64,000 nt of DNA. It comes from Przewalskia tangutica (lineage: Eukaryota > Streptophyta > Magnoliopsida > Solanales > Solanaceae). Shown here piece by piece: positions 1 to 10,764 of the stretch. Positions within the stretch are counted from its first letter, which is position 1; each line of letters begins with the position of its first letter. The position numbers and the translations under genes were made by a program. The notes under the pieces were generated by a model that did no database searches, had not been told where the DNA came from, and worked only from the letters and a program-made list of their open reading frames with translations. The DNA is taken from positions 84,064,790 to 84,128,789 of the forward strand of contig CM056723.1 of NCBI GenBank assembly GCA_029844215.1, in the 5' to 3' direction.

Positions 1-975
1 CGAGTTCGAGTTAGTGTGCGGCCTTTATGGTCATGCGGTGCATGTGGCCATGCGGTGCGAGTCGGGGCGATCTTTGGGAGTAGCTACCCTCGACGCGGGG
101 TTATACCTCATGCGGGCGATGAGATTGGCCTATGCGGGCTGCGGAAAGTTCGAGGCTAGGCGCGCATTAGATCTGCGGGCAAGTGGCGGCTTTGATCATG
201 TGATGCAGACAGATCTTATAATCTGATTCATGACCTTGTTGGTGCGTAGGTGTTAGTAGTCGGCTATGCCTTGTACTTACCTGCATGCGGTGTTATTATG
301 GCACAGTGGGACACGGTGTTCATGTGTGTTCCTTGGTGCTTTTATATCATAAAGCCGCGATGAGGAAGGTATTCCACGGCATGATTGATGTTGTGGGCGT
401 GAGACCCATAGTTATTATTGAGTGATGACTTTGAGGCGTGAGTCCCCGGCATGGTCGCTTATTTATTTTAAGCGTAGTTTGGTTATCATACATGTCTCTG
501 CTTTGTATAGACTACTATGATTTCATTCTGATTTATTTTGATTTCACATACTCGGTACTGTTATCGACCTCGCCCGGGCTGTGTTCATCTGCGCGAGTAA
601 AGGTACACGATCATTGATCCTCGCTCTTAGGTCACGGTTGGCGTTTGGGAAAGCTCCGTTTCTCGGAGGCTTAGCGATGGTATAGTCCCTGTTGTTGTAG
701 GTGTTTACATTCAGGGTATGGCGGGCCACATCGCCCGCCATTGTTGTTGTATAATTTCTTAAGTGCAGAAATCTTGTTGTGGGCGGGGTTTGTAAAAGGA
801 TTAAACTGCTCATTTGTAAGAGTTGTTATTTATATATATGTCGAAAGGCAAGTTTTCCTCGATTCGTTTTGTACTTCATTTGTTTCATGTATGTGTTTTA
901 TGTTCGTGATTACTCGATGTTGTATCATTAGGGTGCGGGGTAAGGCACGATCCGCGGGCGAGTTCGGTCGTGACA
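1..975 (+). repeat. Long-LTR gypsy LTR, 3' portion (left edge of window)
   Basis: This is the 3' part of a long LTR that continues left of the window. It aligns by eye with 13330-14304 and 45110-46083: the same GC-rich block with repeated 'atgcgg' phrases, the 'catacatgtctc' block, and the terminus GGTCGTGACA ending at 975. The short reading frames in it are not conserved between copies, so I call no gene. The last 60 bp have lost several CC and CA dinucleotides relative to other copies. Confidence 0.8.
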
Positions 976-977
976 AA

Positions 978-1052
978 TGTAACGCCGAACGGGCCGTTCT
1001 TCGTGCCTTACCGCACCTAGTGATACAACATCGAAAACCAATGAAAATAAAA
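978..1052 (-). repeat. Inverted 75-bp LTR-end fragment
   Basis: The sequence starts TGTAACG and reads as the reverse complement of the last ~75 bp of a 'TTACA'-type LTR; compare 59699-59790 on this strand. It sits two bases after the + strand LTR end at 975, so two LTR ends meet head to head. The arms 914-950 and 1001-1034 are complementary apart from a few indels and could form a hairpin. Right after it the + strand LTR sequence resumes in mid-LTR. Confidence 0.75.
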
Positions 1053-2567
1053 ATGTATTGAATAATGATGTGTTGTATTAAAACCGGTAGAAACCTCCAT
1101 CTGCATAGAAGCTAAGATAAGACAAAATGATATTACATTTTCTAGATCATATTTCTTTGTAATAAGATCGTTATAAACAAGAATAAACTACTCACATATA
1201 TGACATATGTTACTCAATTGCTCTAAAAGGAATCAAGTGATTAAGTTTGGGAACTATGAAACCATTTGAAAATGAGAAGCTTGAGTAATTGAAACTAGGC
1301 TGGAACTTAGGAAAGAATGTTGTTACTTGATTTTGAAAAAGAAGGTGGGTTGGTCATTCTAATACTACGGGTATCGGGTGACTTTATAACGATAATGGAT
1401 CTCTTTTAAAAGAACTTAACGTATGTAGTACTTTGGGGTTAAAAACCCGGACTTTGGCATAAAATGAAAGTACTTTGAGTTGTGTGAAACTTGCCTATGC
1501 TTGTTGTTGTGAAACTTGCATATGCTTGTGATGATAGCCTTTATTGTACAATCGTTGTGTTTCTGTGTTACCGTGTCTCTCGATAGAGGGTCGGTTGGTA
1601 GTTGAGAACTTACTTGGATGTCTGGCGGTGACGGAGAAATTCCACGAATGCGTTCTGTTGATAGTATTATTGTTGTTAATCGCTTTGGACATACCGACAC
1701 GATCGTAGCGCGCGGGTATGCTTCCATTTTGGTTAAGGTCTTGTAGTTGTCGCTTTGGATATCTTGACACGATGCGTAGCGCGCGGGTATGTTTCCATTC
1801 GATTATCGCCTTGTGATTTCCTTTTGGACATATCGACACGATCGTAGCGCTGCGGGTATCGTCCATTTGGAAAGTTGTCTTATTGTTTCCCTTTGGACAT
1901 ACCGACACGATCGTAGCGCGCGGGTATGCTTCCATTTGGATTCTTTGTCTTATTGTTGCATCATGGACATGTCTACACCGTCTGATATTAGGGGCATGCG
2001 GCCATAATGCGAACTGATTGATGTTGTGGGCGTGAGACCCATAGTTATATTGGAGTGATGATGTTTTATGTTGTGAGCGTAGTTTGGTTATCATACATGT
2101 CTCTGCTTTATATAGACTAGTATGATTTCATTCTGATATTATCTGATTTCACATACTTGGTACTGTTGTCTTGACCTCCTTGAGGGCTGCGTTCACGCCG
2201 CAGTAGAGTACATCGATCGTGGATCCTCGCTCTTAGGATCTCGATTCAGCGTTTTGGGAAGCTCGTTTCTCGGAGGCTTATCTTTTGGTATGTGTTCCAC
2301 TGAGTTGTAGGTGCTTGTACATTCGGGGTATGGCGGGGCCTGTCGTCATAGTCGTTGTAAATCTTAGAGTGCAGAAGCTGTTGTGGCGGGGTTGTAAAAG
2401 ATTAAACTGTTGGGTTTTATGTATATCTTGAAATCGCTGTTTTGGTTGCTGTTTATTTATTATATCTCTTGTTTCATGATTCATGTTTTATTTTCCGCTG
2501 GTTTTCTCCGATGTTGTATCACTAGGGTGCGGGGTAAGGCACGATGAGCCGAGGTTCGGGCGTTACA
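1053..2567 (+). repeat. 5'-truncated long LTR (5' LTR of element P1)
   Basis: The sequence begins in mid-LTR (compare 6706 onward in the next LTR) and ends CGTTACA at 2567, directly before a primer-binding site. It contains the conserved 'gaaacttgcctatgc' 25-bp repeats near 1488-1530, four ~70-bp tandem units at 1684-1961, and the usual 3' block with the ACTAGGGTGC end signal. About the first 2 kb of the LTR, including its promoter, is missing. Confidence 0.8.
1684..1961 (+). repeat. Four ~70-bp tandem units in LTR
   Basis: Units start near 1684, 1754, 1823 and 1892. Each carries 'tttggacata', 'cgacacgat' and a 'gcgggtatg' stretch. The matching array in the next LTR is at 7361-7641. The units are not coding; open frames here are a by-product of the repeat. 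Confidence 0.8.
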
Positions 2568-2571
2568 AAAG

Positions 2572-2582
2572 TGGTATCGAGC
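2572..2582 (+). other. Primer-binding site (tRNA-iMet type), element P1
   Basis: TGGTATCGAGC lies four bases after the LTR end. It is one base short of the plant initiator tRNA-Met PBS TGGTATCAGAGC. It fixes the LTR/internal boundary and the element's + orientation. Confidence 0.75.
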
Positions 2583-2769
2583 GATTAATCCTCGGAAAGT
2601 GTCTCTGAACCGTGTCTAGTAGAGTCTTGATTATCGGTGTGTTGTGCACCACATCTATAATCGAGAGGCTATAGGACATTTAGGATTGGTTTCCATTCTT
2701 CTCATTACGAGATCGTGCCTTAGAGGATGTTGTAAGTTGGACCCTCCGACGTATCTCGTTTTTACGATT

Positions 2770-3905
2770 ATGCCTCGCGCAAGGCAACCAGAGCCCGGAG
2801 AAGGGCAAGGCGGCCGAGGAGAGGCTGCTAGTGAGATCTGAGAGGAGTTCGAGCGCGAGCGGTCGATCACGAGCAGTGCTTCCGGCGAGTTTTGTAGCGC
2901 CGCCAGGCCCAGCGAGAGTTAGGCGCGGCAATGGCTGCCGAGACCGCGATACACGAGCCTCCGGTCCCGATGCAGGCGAGAGAGATGGGTTACAAGGAGA
3001 TGGCCGATTCTTGGCGAGTCGTGGCCGAATATGAGGATAAGTGGATCTGGCGATTCGAGTTCGATGCCGATGGATTCACCCCGGCGAGATAGTTTGAGGC
3101 TACGGGACTTTACGAGTTGTAGCCGCGAGTTTTATGGGTCGAGGCACGAGGATGATCCGAGGAGTTCATCCGGCAATTACGGATCATGCGGGTGATCAAG
3201 GCTTGAACCGAGTGCGTGACCTTTGGTTCGCGTCGGCTGCGTGATACCGCGATCGATTGGTTTGATTCATGGGAGCTTTCCGGGAGAGCATGCACCTCCG
3301 TGAGAATGGGATGAGTTTTGGGGCTTTCTCACGCACTTCTTGCCTCCGCAGATGAGGAGCACGCGGCCGACGATTTTTGTTCTTGAGACAGAGAGGCGCC
3401 GTCGGGAGTACAATGTCGAGTTCGATTCTTTGGCTCGATATGTCCACTGCGCTAGTTGCAGATATGGAGGATAGGGTGCATCGCTACGCCACGGGCTAGA
3501 TGATTATATGGTGAGTCTTGTGCGGGTGTTTCTCTTGGTAGGGCATGGACATTGCCCGCGTGCAGCTCATGCACTAGGATGTGAGGCACGGAGGGTCGAC
3601 GGAATGACCGATCGCCAGAAGAGGCGGGGCGAGTCCTTTGGTGGCTTTGGCGGACCGCCTCAGGCGAGCTAGTTATATACCCCCAGTGCAGTGGTCCTCC
3701 ACCGTCTTGAGAGCGGTCGAGGGCTCGAGGTTGATTTTGGCGAGCGGGGTGTTAACGGTGAAGCCACCCTACCTCGTTGTGACCATTGTGGTAGACTCCA
3801 TTTTGGATAGTGTCTTGCTAGATAGCGAGTTTTTTTTTCATGCGGCCAGCAGGCCATTTGCGAGGCTGTCAGACCAAGGGTAGCACGGATGTTACGACTT
3901 CGACG
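2770..3905 (+). pseudogene. gag pseudogene of gag-only gypsy element P1
   Basis: This is a decayed Ty3/gypsy capsid gene. The ATG at 2770 opens a MPRARQPEPGEG start that matches the gag starts of the other copies (8462 on +, 59492 and 63865 on -). Downstream, in shifting frames, come pieces matching the better preserved copy at 58323-58988: the HFLPP-MR region near 3330-3360, the EYNVEFDSLARYV region near 3410-3440, and a cysteine-rich stretch near 3770-3860. Several frameshifts break it. After ~3905 the sequence passes straight into the 3' non-coding part of the element; no protease, reverse transcriptase, RNase H or integrase remnant follows. The same arrangement recurs in M2. Confidence 0.75.
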
Positions 3906-4752
3906 CCCGGGATCTGTGGTGGTTTATCACCTTCTGACTATGCCTGCGCAGTGGGCCTATGATTAGAGTGGAGCGGTAGCTTTCCGTATATCCTTAACCC
4001 TCTAGAGTTTTGGTATGCTTGTTATGATGATCTCATTATTGTGTGCTATGTACGGATAGCATTGTGATATGTGTGAGTTAGAATGCATGGTTAGTTGGAA
4101 GGATACGTATGGAGGCATGGTAAGTGTGAACCTTAGACTATTTCACGATCGAGACCTTAGAGGTAAGGTCGTCTTGAGTAAAAGATTCGTTTTATGTTTG
4201 ACCTTTATAAGGGTGAGTAGTATACGTGGGATTTATTTGTGTGATAAGTCCATGGGTAGTGTGAGATGGAAGTGGTAGGTTTCATGATGTGAATTAGTAA
4301 GATTGTTCGGATCGGGAACAAGAGTTTGGCGATTGGGGTCGGGTTGAGGACCATTTGCGGGTCAACCGTAACCGGTTTGGGGTGGGGTCAGTTGGGTGGT
4401 CCCGCCAGTGGTAGGTCACGAGGGTGCTAGGCCCAAGTTTGTATGATCATCGTATGAGTTCGTGGACGCGTTCGACGAGCGGTTCGTAAAGAAGGGAATG
4501 GCCTTAAAGAAGTTTGAGGTTAGTAAGATGACCAAGTTTGGAGGTAGTGACTCGGAGATTTTCGAGAGCGAGTAATGGTGAAGTATGGTACGAATGGGAG
4601 AGTTCAAGCGTTCGAGAAGGGCACGACGAGTAAGGAAAGAAGAGGGCGTATGTTATTTCGTGGCGGTGTGGCATTGGCAACTTGTTAGAGGAACTTTATC
4701 GTTATTCGACTTGAGAAGGAACATTCGGACGAATGTTTCTAAGGAAGGAGAA
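3906..4752 (+). other. Non-coding 3' interior of element P1
   Basis: There is no recognisable coding sequence. The stretch is collinear with 57508-58320 read on the other strand: both carry 'ttgtgtgctatgtacggatagc', a GC-rich block around a degenerate GCGGGT..ACCCGC dyad near 4357, and 'cacgagggtgctaggcccaa'. It ends with the stem-loop at 4720-4737 and the polypurine tract AAGGAAGGAGAA at 4741-4752. It occupies the place where pol would normally lie. Confidence 0.65.
4720..4752 (+). promoter_or_regulatory. Stem-loop plus polypurine tract, element P1
   Basis: AACATTCG (4720-4727), loop GA, CGAATGTT (4730-4737), then purine run AAGGAAGGAGAA (4741-4752) directly before the LTR start at 4753. 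A polypurine tract primes plus-strand DNA synthesis in LTR retrotransposons. The dyad next to it recurs in every element here that keeps its 3' end. Confidence 0.75.
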
Positions 4753-5439
4753 TGTTATACCCGTAGTTGCGGGGTATGTATGTGAGGACGTGCGTCACGA
4801 GTACAGAAAATTTTGAAAAGAAAGAAAGATGTGAGTTTTCACGGAAAAGTTTCCTGTTATTTGTGAAGAAAAAGGTTCGTTAATGGGAATTGGATTCCCA
4901 GTTTGGTATTTGGACTTCATAGATTATATTAGAATTTTGAGATTTTATTTTGGAAATGGTCACGTGGGGCCACGGAGAAATTCTACTTTTGTGGGCCCGC
5001 TTTGTTTTTGAGTTTTCGGTATTTTGGATATTTTCTAAGACGAAATATTCAGGCGAATCGGGCGACACGTGTCACCCCATGTGGCACCCGGCGAAATAAC
5101 ATTTGTGCACAACACCCTGGTTAAGTCGTTTTTAAATGACGTTTTCGCGTAACTTGCGAAGGAAAATTCGGCTATGTCGTTTTGTATTTTTGCGGATTTT
5201 TCCGAGACGAAACCTTTTGGACCAACGGGAGGGTGACACTTGTCACCTCGTTGTGATTTGGAGGGCGGTCGAGGTGGGTTGGCACTTGGCCGATTGGCCC
5301 TGAAGTGTGCCTTGTTTGGTGCATTGTTTTGTGGAGTGTTTTGTGGAGTAGGGTTTAGGGTGCACTTGGCTTAATCTTGCCACTTACACTTGCTTTACAC
5401 TTGGAAGGATCTTGGCCCTTGGTTGGCCTTTGGTTTTGC

Positions 5440-5447
5440 TATAAATA
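5440..5447 (+). promoter_or_regulatory. LTR TATA box
   Basis: TATAAATA in the context GCTATAAATACCCTCT. The same box at the same relative place occurs at 11187, 15209 and 43016. It is the likely core promoter of the LTR, about 690 bp into it. Confidence 0.7.
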
Positions 5448-7360
5448 CCCTCTTATGTTGATGAACTCTTCATCCACAAATGAAACCTTCCAAGCCTAAA
5501 AATCCCTCCTCCTCTAGTGTTGAGTTCGCCCAACTCATCCCCTCTTTTGAGAGTCTTGGCCGAGGCCTCCTCCTCCCCTTTGTGGTGTCTTGGCGTGGGT
5601 ACCCACTAGCCTAGTTGTTTCGTATAATACCCTTGTTGTGGTATAGAAATACTCCTAGTATTGTTATAATGCCCCAAATACCTTAGCCTTGTACCTTGTA
5701 GTATTCCAAAGATACCTATTTACGTAGAGTCCGGAAATACTACCTTTTGTCCTTTTAGTCTCAAACCGAAACCCCAAGGAAATCTTCATAGTTGGTTGAA
5801 GTATTTGAGTAGAAGTTGGTTAGAACTTCTAAGGGTTGTTTGGAGTGGTTTGGAGCGCACGGAGTGGAGCTAAACCTTGCTCAGGATCGACATTATAACT
5901 TGGATAATTTTGGGCTTATCGAGGTAATTATCTTGTCCCTCTATTGTAATTGGAAAGTACATGGTTGTTAGCATATATAGTTGCAGTATACTATATATAG
6001 ACCTAGTTAGTATTCGGCAATGTCTTTTGACTTAAGCTCAAGAATAAAGAAGCCGAATCGATGTATTTACATAGGGTGTATTGCGAAGAGACTTGTGTAG
6101 AATTGTACACGTCAGGTTAGACGTGTAAACCCCTGGTTGGCTTAGTAGCGGCCTCGATAGAGGAGAGATTTCTGTTGTTGCGGGGAGGTCTTTGAATTTT
6201 CTTTAGAAAGATAGAAAACTTGTGTTTTGGGGTTAATAGACGTTTGTGACCTTTATAGGTGAAAGTACTAAGAGTAGCGTATTCTACTCGAGGAGTGGAA
6301 AGGGCTAGCAAGGTTGTAGTACTTGGAGCATTTTGCTTATTGTCGATAAATCGTCGCGGTATGTGAACCTCTTCCTATCTTTTCTAGCATGATTGTTGTG
6401 AACTATGTAGTGCGGTGAGCGTACGTGTGCTAAGTGATTTGGTTGATTTAAAACATAGGGTGTTATAATAGCTTTATGGGAAGTTAGTTATAACGACCTT
6501 ATGTAAGTGAAAATGGTTTCACGATGTTAGAAGTTAAGAGACTTGATCTTATAAGATAAGAGACTTAACTTATTTGTTTTAATGTGGATGTTTGTGTGAA
6601 ACCTCATTCGTGAGTAATGAGTACTTGGTTTTAAAGGGATAATGTTTCTTGATTTCGGAATCGAGAATGTGTATCGACAGGACCATCTGCGGCGTTAATA
6701 AAGGAAAATGTATTGAATAATGATGTGTTGTATTAAAACCAGTAGAAACCTCCATCTGCATAGAAGCTAATAAAAGACAAAATGATAATACATTTTCTAG
6801 ATCATGGTCGTAATAAGATCGTTATAAACAAGAATAAACTACTCATATATGACATATGTTACTCAATTGCTCTAAAAGGAATCAAGTGATTAAGTTTGGG
6901 AACTATGAAACCATTTGAAAATGAGAAGCTTGAGTAATTGAAACTAGGCAAACTGGAACTTAGGAAAAGAATGTTGTTACTTGATTTTGAAAAAGAAGGT
7001 GGGTTGGTCATTCTAATACTACTGCATCGGGTGACTTTTATAACAATAATGGATCTCTTTTAAAAGAACTTAACGTATGTAGTACTTTGGGGTTAAAAAC
7101 CCGGACTTTGGCATAAAATGAAAGTACTTTGAGTTGTGTGAAACTTGCCTATGCTTGTTGTTGTGAAACTTGCCTATGCTTGTTGTTGTGAAACTTGCCT
7201 ATGCTTGTGATGATAGCCTTTATTGTACAAGCGTTGTGTTTCGTGTTCTGGCGTCTCGATAGAGGTCGGTTGGTAGTTGAGAACTTACTTGGATGTGCCG
7301 GCAGTGACGGAGAAATTCCACGGGTACGTTCCTGTTGATAGTATTATTGTTGTTAATCGC

Positions 7361-7641
7361 TTTGGACATACTGACACGATGCGTAGCGCACGGGTATGCT
7401 TCCATTTTGGTTAAGGTCTTGTGGTTAATCGCTTTGGATATCTCGACACGATCGTAGCGCACGGGTATGTTGCGATTTCGATTATCGCCTTGTGATTTCC
7501 TTTTGGACATACTGACACGATGCGTAGCGCACGGGTATGCGTCCATTTGGAAAGTTGTCTTATTGTTTCCCTTTGGACATACTGACACGATGCGTAGCGC
7601 ACGGGTATGCTTCCATTTGGATTCTTTGTCTTATTGTTGCA
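7361..7641 (+). repeat. Four ~70-bp tandem units in LTR
   Basis: Units start at 7361, 7433, 7502 and 7572, each with 'gacacgat', 'gtagcgcacgggtatg' and a 'tccatttgg' tail. The array matches 1684-1961. Confidence 0.8.
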
Positions 7642-8265
7642 TCATGGACATGTCTACACCGTCTGCAATATTAGGGCATGCGCCATGTCACGAACGATTG
7701 ATGTTGTGGGCGTGAGACCCATAGTTATATCGGAGTGATGATCGTTTTATGTTGTGAGCGTAGTTTGGTTATCATACATGTCTCTGCTTTATATAGACTA
7801 GTATGATTTCATTCTGATATTGCAGTTTCACATACTTGGTACTGTTATCTTGACCTCCTTGGGGCTGCGTTCATCCGCAGTAGAGGTACATCGGCCGTGG
7901 ATCCTCGCTCTTAGGATCTCGGTTCAGCGTTTTGGGAAGCTCCGTTTCTCGGAGGCTTATCTTTTAGTATGTGTTCCACGAGTTGTAGGTGCTTGTACAT
8001 TCGGGGTATGGCGGGGCCTGTCCCGTCATAGTCGTTGTAAATCTTAAGTGCAGAAGCTGTTGTGGCGGGGTTGTAAAAGGATTAAACTGTTCGGGTTTTA
8101 TGTATATACTGAAGGCAACCGTTTTGGTTGGCCTGTTTATTTATTATATCTCTTGTTTCATGATTCATGTTTTATTTTCCGCTGGTTTTCTCTGATGTTG
8201 TATCACTAGGGTGCCCGGGGTAAGGCACCAGTAACGGGCCCGGGTTCGGGGCGTTACAACAAAAG

Positions 8266-8277
8266 TGATATCAGAGC
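8266..8277 (+). other. Primer-binding site, interior P2
   Basis: TGATATCAGAGC differs from the tRNA-iMet PBS by one base. It sits 7 bases past the LTR end at 8258. Confidence 0.75.
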
Positions 8278-8461
8278 AGTTAATCTTCGGAAAGTGTCTA
8301 CGCCGTATCGATGAAGTCTTGATTATCGGTGTGTTGTGCACACCAATAATCGGGAGGCTATAGGATATTTAGGATTGGTTTCTATTCTTCTCACTCGAGA
8401 TCGTGCCTTAGAGGCGTGTTGTAAGTTGGACCCTCTCACGTATTTCTTTCCACTTACCGCT

Positions 8462-9020
8462 ATGCCTCGCGTAGGCAACCCGCCCGAAGGGCAAGGCGGC
8501 GAGGAGGCGCGAGTAGAGTTCGAGAGGGTTACGTGGGCACAGCCCAATCATTACCTAGGGTAATGCTTCATTCGGGATTTCTGCGACGTCACTAGCCCGG
8601 CAGAGTTTAAGCGCGGCGGCGGCGGTTCCTCTGCGGCCATGATATGTGAACCTTCGCCCACGGCCAGAGCAGAGAATATAGATTTCAGGAGGCGACCTGT
8701 TACTAACTATGGATTTGACTACCGAGAGTATACCGATGTCTGCGAGTCTTGATGAATATCAACGAAAGGTTGTGCAAAGTAAGTTCTTGATTAGGCGATC
8801 ATGGCACGTATGCGGGCTTTTGCGCAAAGCCGAGGCGATGTAGAGATCGTCGGGTTAACGAAGGACAGTAGAAGAGGGCCAGAGGAGCAAGGTCCTTTGG
8901 TAACTTTCGAGGCGAGTCGCCTCACAGATTAGATTTGCACATCCACCGATGCAGAGTGGTCTTCGCGGATTTCGGGACGTTCGGTATGCAGGAGTTGGTT
9001 AGAACTCCGTGGCTTCGGTT
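8462..9020 (+). pseudogene. gag remnant, interior P2
   Basis: The ATG at 8462 opens MPRVGNPPEGQGGEE, the same start as the P1 gag. The frame runs to about 8560 and then breaks. Weak downstream matches to the gag body include the DEYQRKVV-like stretch near 8750-8775. The gag is shorter and more rearranged than in P1, and no zinc knuckle can be traced with confidence. Confidence 0.55.
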
Positions 9021-10000
9021 CACGGTTGTGAGCGCCATCCCGGAATGTCGTCTTTTAGTTGGTACTTGTTGTACCTATGACCGTCAGTGCGATGTCGAAA
9101 GAGTGTCTGGTAGAAGGACTTAGCCTTGAGATCGGTGGGTAGTTTGTCACCTTCTTAGCTATCGCCTCACGGCGGTTTGATTAGAACGACTAGGGAGTGA
9201 AGCGATGGGTCAGGCATATCCTTAACCTCTCAGAGTTCAGTATGTGTGATAAGATGGGTATATCATAAGTGCTATGTTTTGATAGCAGTGTGTTAATATT
9301 GTGATTAGAAATCTTGGTTAGTTAACCAAGTAAGATTTGGGGGATAGAGAAGGTGTGAGCCTTAGAGTTTTATACGTAGAGACCTTAGAGGTGAGGCCCT
9401 CGAGAAAGGTGTAGTGTTATGTTTGATCCGTATCGGAAGTGCATAGTGCACGTGAGCTACGTTTGGGATAGGTCCCTAAGTAGTGTGGAATGAAAGGGGG
9501 TAGTTGAGCTAAGAAGACCGCTAGGTTTTCGTAGCGTGATTAGTGAGAGTTTTCCTTCGTGGAGCTAGCATTGTGCGCGTTGCCGGGTCGGGTTGAGGCC
9601 ACGTTGCGGGTCAACCCGCGGCAGGTTTGGTGGTGGGTCGGTTGTGGTGGTCGTCTTGTGTTAGGGTCACGAGGTGTTAGGCCCAGTTTAGTTGACGTGC
9701 GAGTTCGTGGATGCGTTCGACGGTGGTTGGGCGATGGGGGCAGCCCATCGTGTTCTTGATCGGGACCGTTCACTCGGCAGTGTTGTTTTAACAGAAAGGT
9801 TGTAAGGCTGCACGGGGTGCCTACCTTCACCTTATGGCAGACAGTGGAGCCCAGGGTACGGCTGTTTTTGTTTCTGGAAGTTTTACCAAACATGTGTTAA
9901 GAACTCAGGTGAGTCTCAGAATCACATTCGCCCTCGGGCCAGTGTTTGGATTTCAGGGGTAGTTGCAAGGTTTGTTGTCTCCTGTTGAAGGAAGTGTTGT
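9021..10000 (+). other. Non-coding interior of P2
   Basis: The stretch 9160-9420 is collinear with 3960-4200 of P1 (shared 'tatccttaacc', 'tgctatgt...gatagca' and 'gagaccttagaggt' phrases). A dyad GCGGGTCAACCCGC lies at 9606-9619 within the same GC-rich block seen at 4350 and 57847. I see no intact coding sequence. An open frame on the opposite strand at 9540-9893 is not conserved in the other copies. Confidence 0.5.
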
Positions 10001-10004
10001 TAGC

Positions 10005-10150
10005 TACCATTTCAGTGTTCGGATGTCTCCTTATGAAGCCTTGTAGGGGCGGAAGTGTAAGTTGCCGGTCGATTGGTTCGATGTTGGCAAGGTTCAGATA
10101 GTTGGTTCAGGTTTGTTCCAACAGTCGGATGGATAAGCTTATCTAGAAGA
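10005..10150 (+). pseudogene. Integrase C-terminal remnant in P2
   Basis: Translation with one in-frame stop gives SPYEAL, then GRKCKLPVDWFDVGKVQ. This is the gypsy integrase segment that follows the catalytic core; compare the M1 copy at 50297-50566 (APYEALYRRKCRSPIGWFDVG). It shows that this interior once carried pol sequence, unlike P1 and M2, or acquired a pol scrap by recombination. The stretch from 10151 to 10730 holds no domain I can name. Confidence 0.7.
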
Positions 10151-10731
10151 GGTTTTGGCACAGAGAATCGTGCGGATTATCGGCGACACGCTTAGAGTTC
10201 GAGTTGACGGTCGGTCTTCTTGAAAGTACCACCGGACGAGTGTGACGAGCTTTGGAAAACAGAGAAACTTAGCGAGTTACTTTGGGCCTTTGAGAGTTCA
10301 TGTGAAGAATAGGCGGGTTGCCTATATGTTAGCATTTGCCGTCCGACTTAGGAGGCGGGGCGTCCGGTCTTCGTATTGTTATGATTCGGAAGGTATCGAA
10401 GATCCATCGAGAATGTTCCCGATTAATGATGCCCACGTAAAGAGATAGTAACCGAGTTTTGGAAACTAAAGCGATGCTCGAAATGGTAAGGGTTCGAGTG
10501 TCGGCGACCGGTGATCGATTCACCCGGTACCATTTGTTGGGTCGTCGGAGCAGGCTCGCGACAAAGTGACAAAAGTGGTATCTTTTTGGTGATGTTAGAG
10601 GTGTTTCCTCGTGGACTTGGATGTAAGTTTTTATGTGCGCGGGTGTTTCTATGGCCAGATGTGGCAGGTTGGTTCTCGTAAGTATAGTAGTGAAGACTAT
10701 CTTTGGCGACGTTGTTTTGAGACTTAGAAGG

Positions 10732-10764
10732 AACATTGGGACGAATGTTTCTAAGGAAGGAGAA
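10732..10764 (+). promoter_or_regulatory. Stem-loop plus polypurine tract, P2
   Basis: AACATTGG/CGAATGTT (10732-10749, one mismatch) is followed by AAGGAAGGAGAA (10753-10764) directly before the LTR start at 10765. Confidence 0.7.

Larger units (their letters stand above)
4753..8258 (+). repeat. Complete long LTR (3' LTR of P1, 5' LTR of P2)
   Basis: It starts TGTTATAC right after the polypurine tract and ends GCGTTACA at 8258, about 3.5 kb. It has a U3 with two palindromic G-box-like sites (5061-5077 and 5231-5247) and a TATA box TATAAATA at 5440-5447. Downstream are three 25-bp 'gaaacttgcctatgcttgttgttgt' repeats near 7138-7212 and four ~70-bp units at 7361-7641. It is followed at once by a second primer-binding site, so one LTR serves two interiors. 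Confidence 0.85.

Noticed and set aside
1495..2094. 199-codon frame on the - strand in an LTR
   Set aside because: It spans ~70-bp tandem repeats, and the corresponding stretch in the next LTR (7220-7588) is shorter and frameshifted.
9540..9893. 117-codon frame on the - strand opposite the GC-rich interior
   Set aside because: It is not preserved in the matching tracts at 4340-4700, 14330-14760 or 57560-57900, and its composition follows the GC-rich block.
10329..10736. 135-codon frame on the - strand as a possible gene
   Set aside because: It lies antisense to the decayed pol/3' interior of P2, has no recognisable domain, and is not found in the related interiors.
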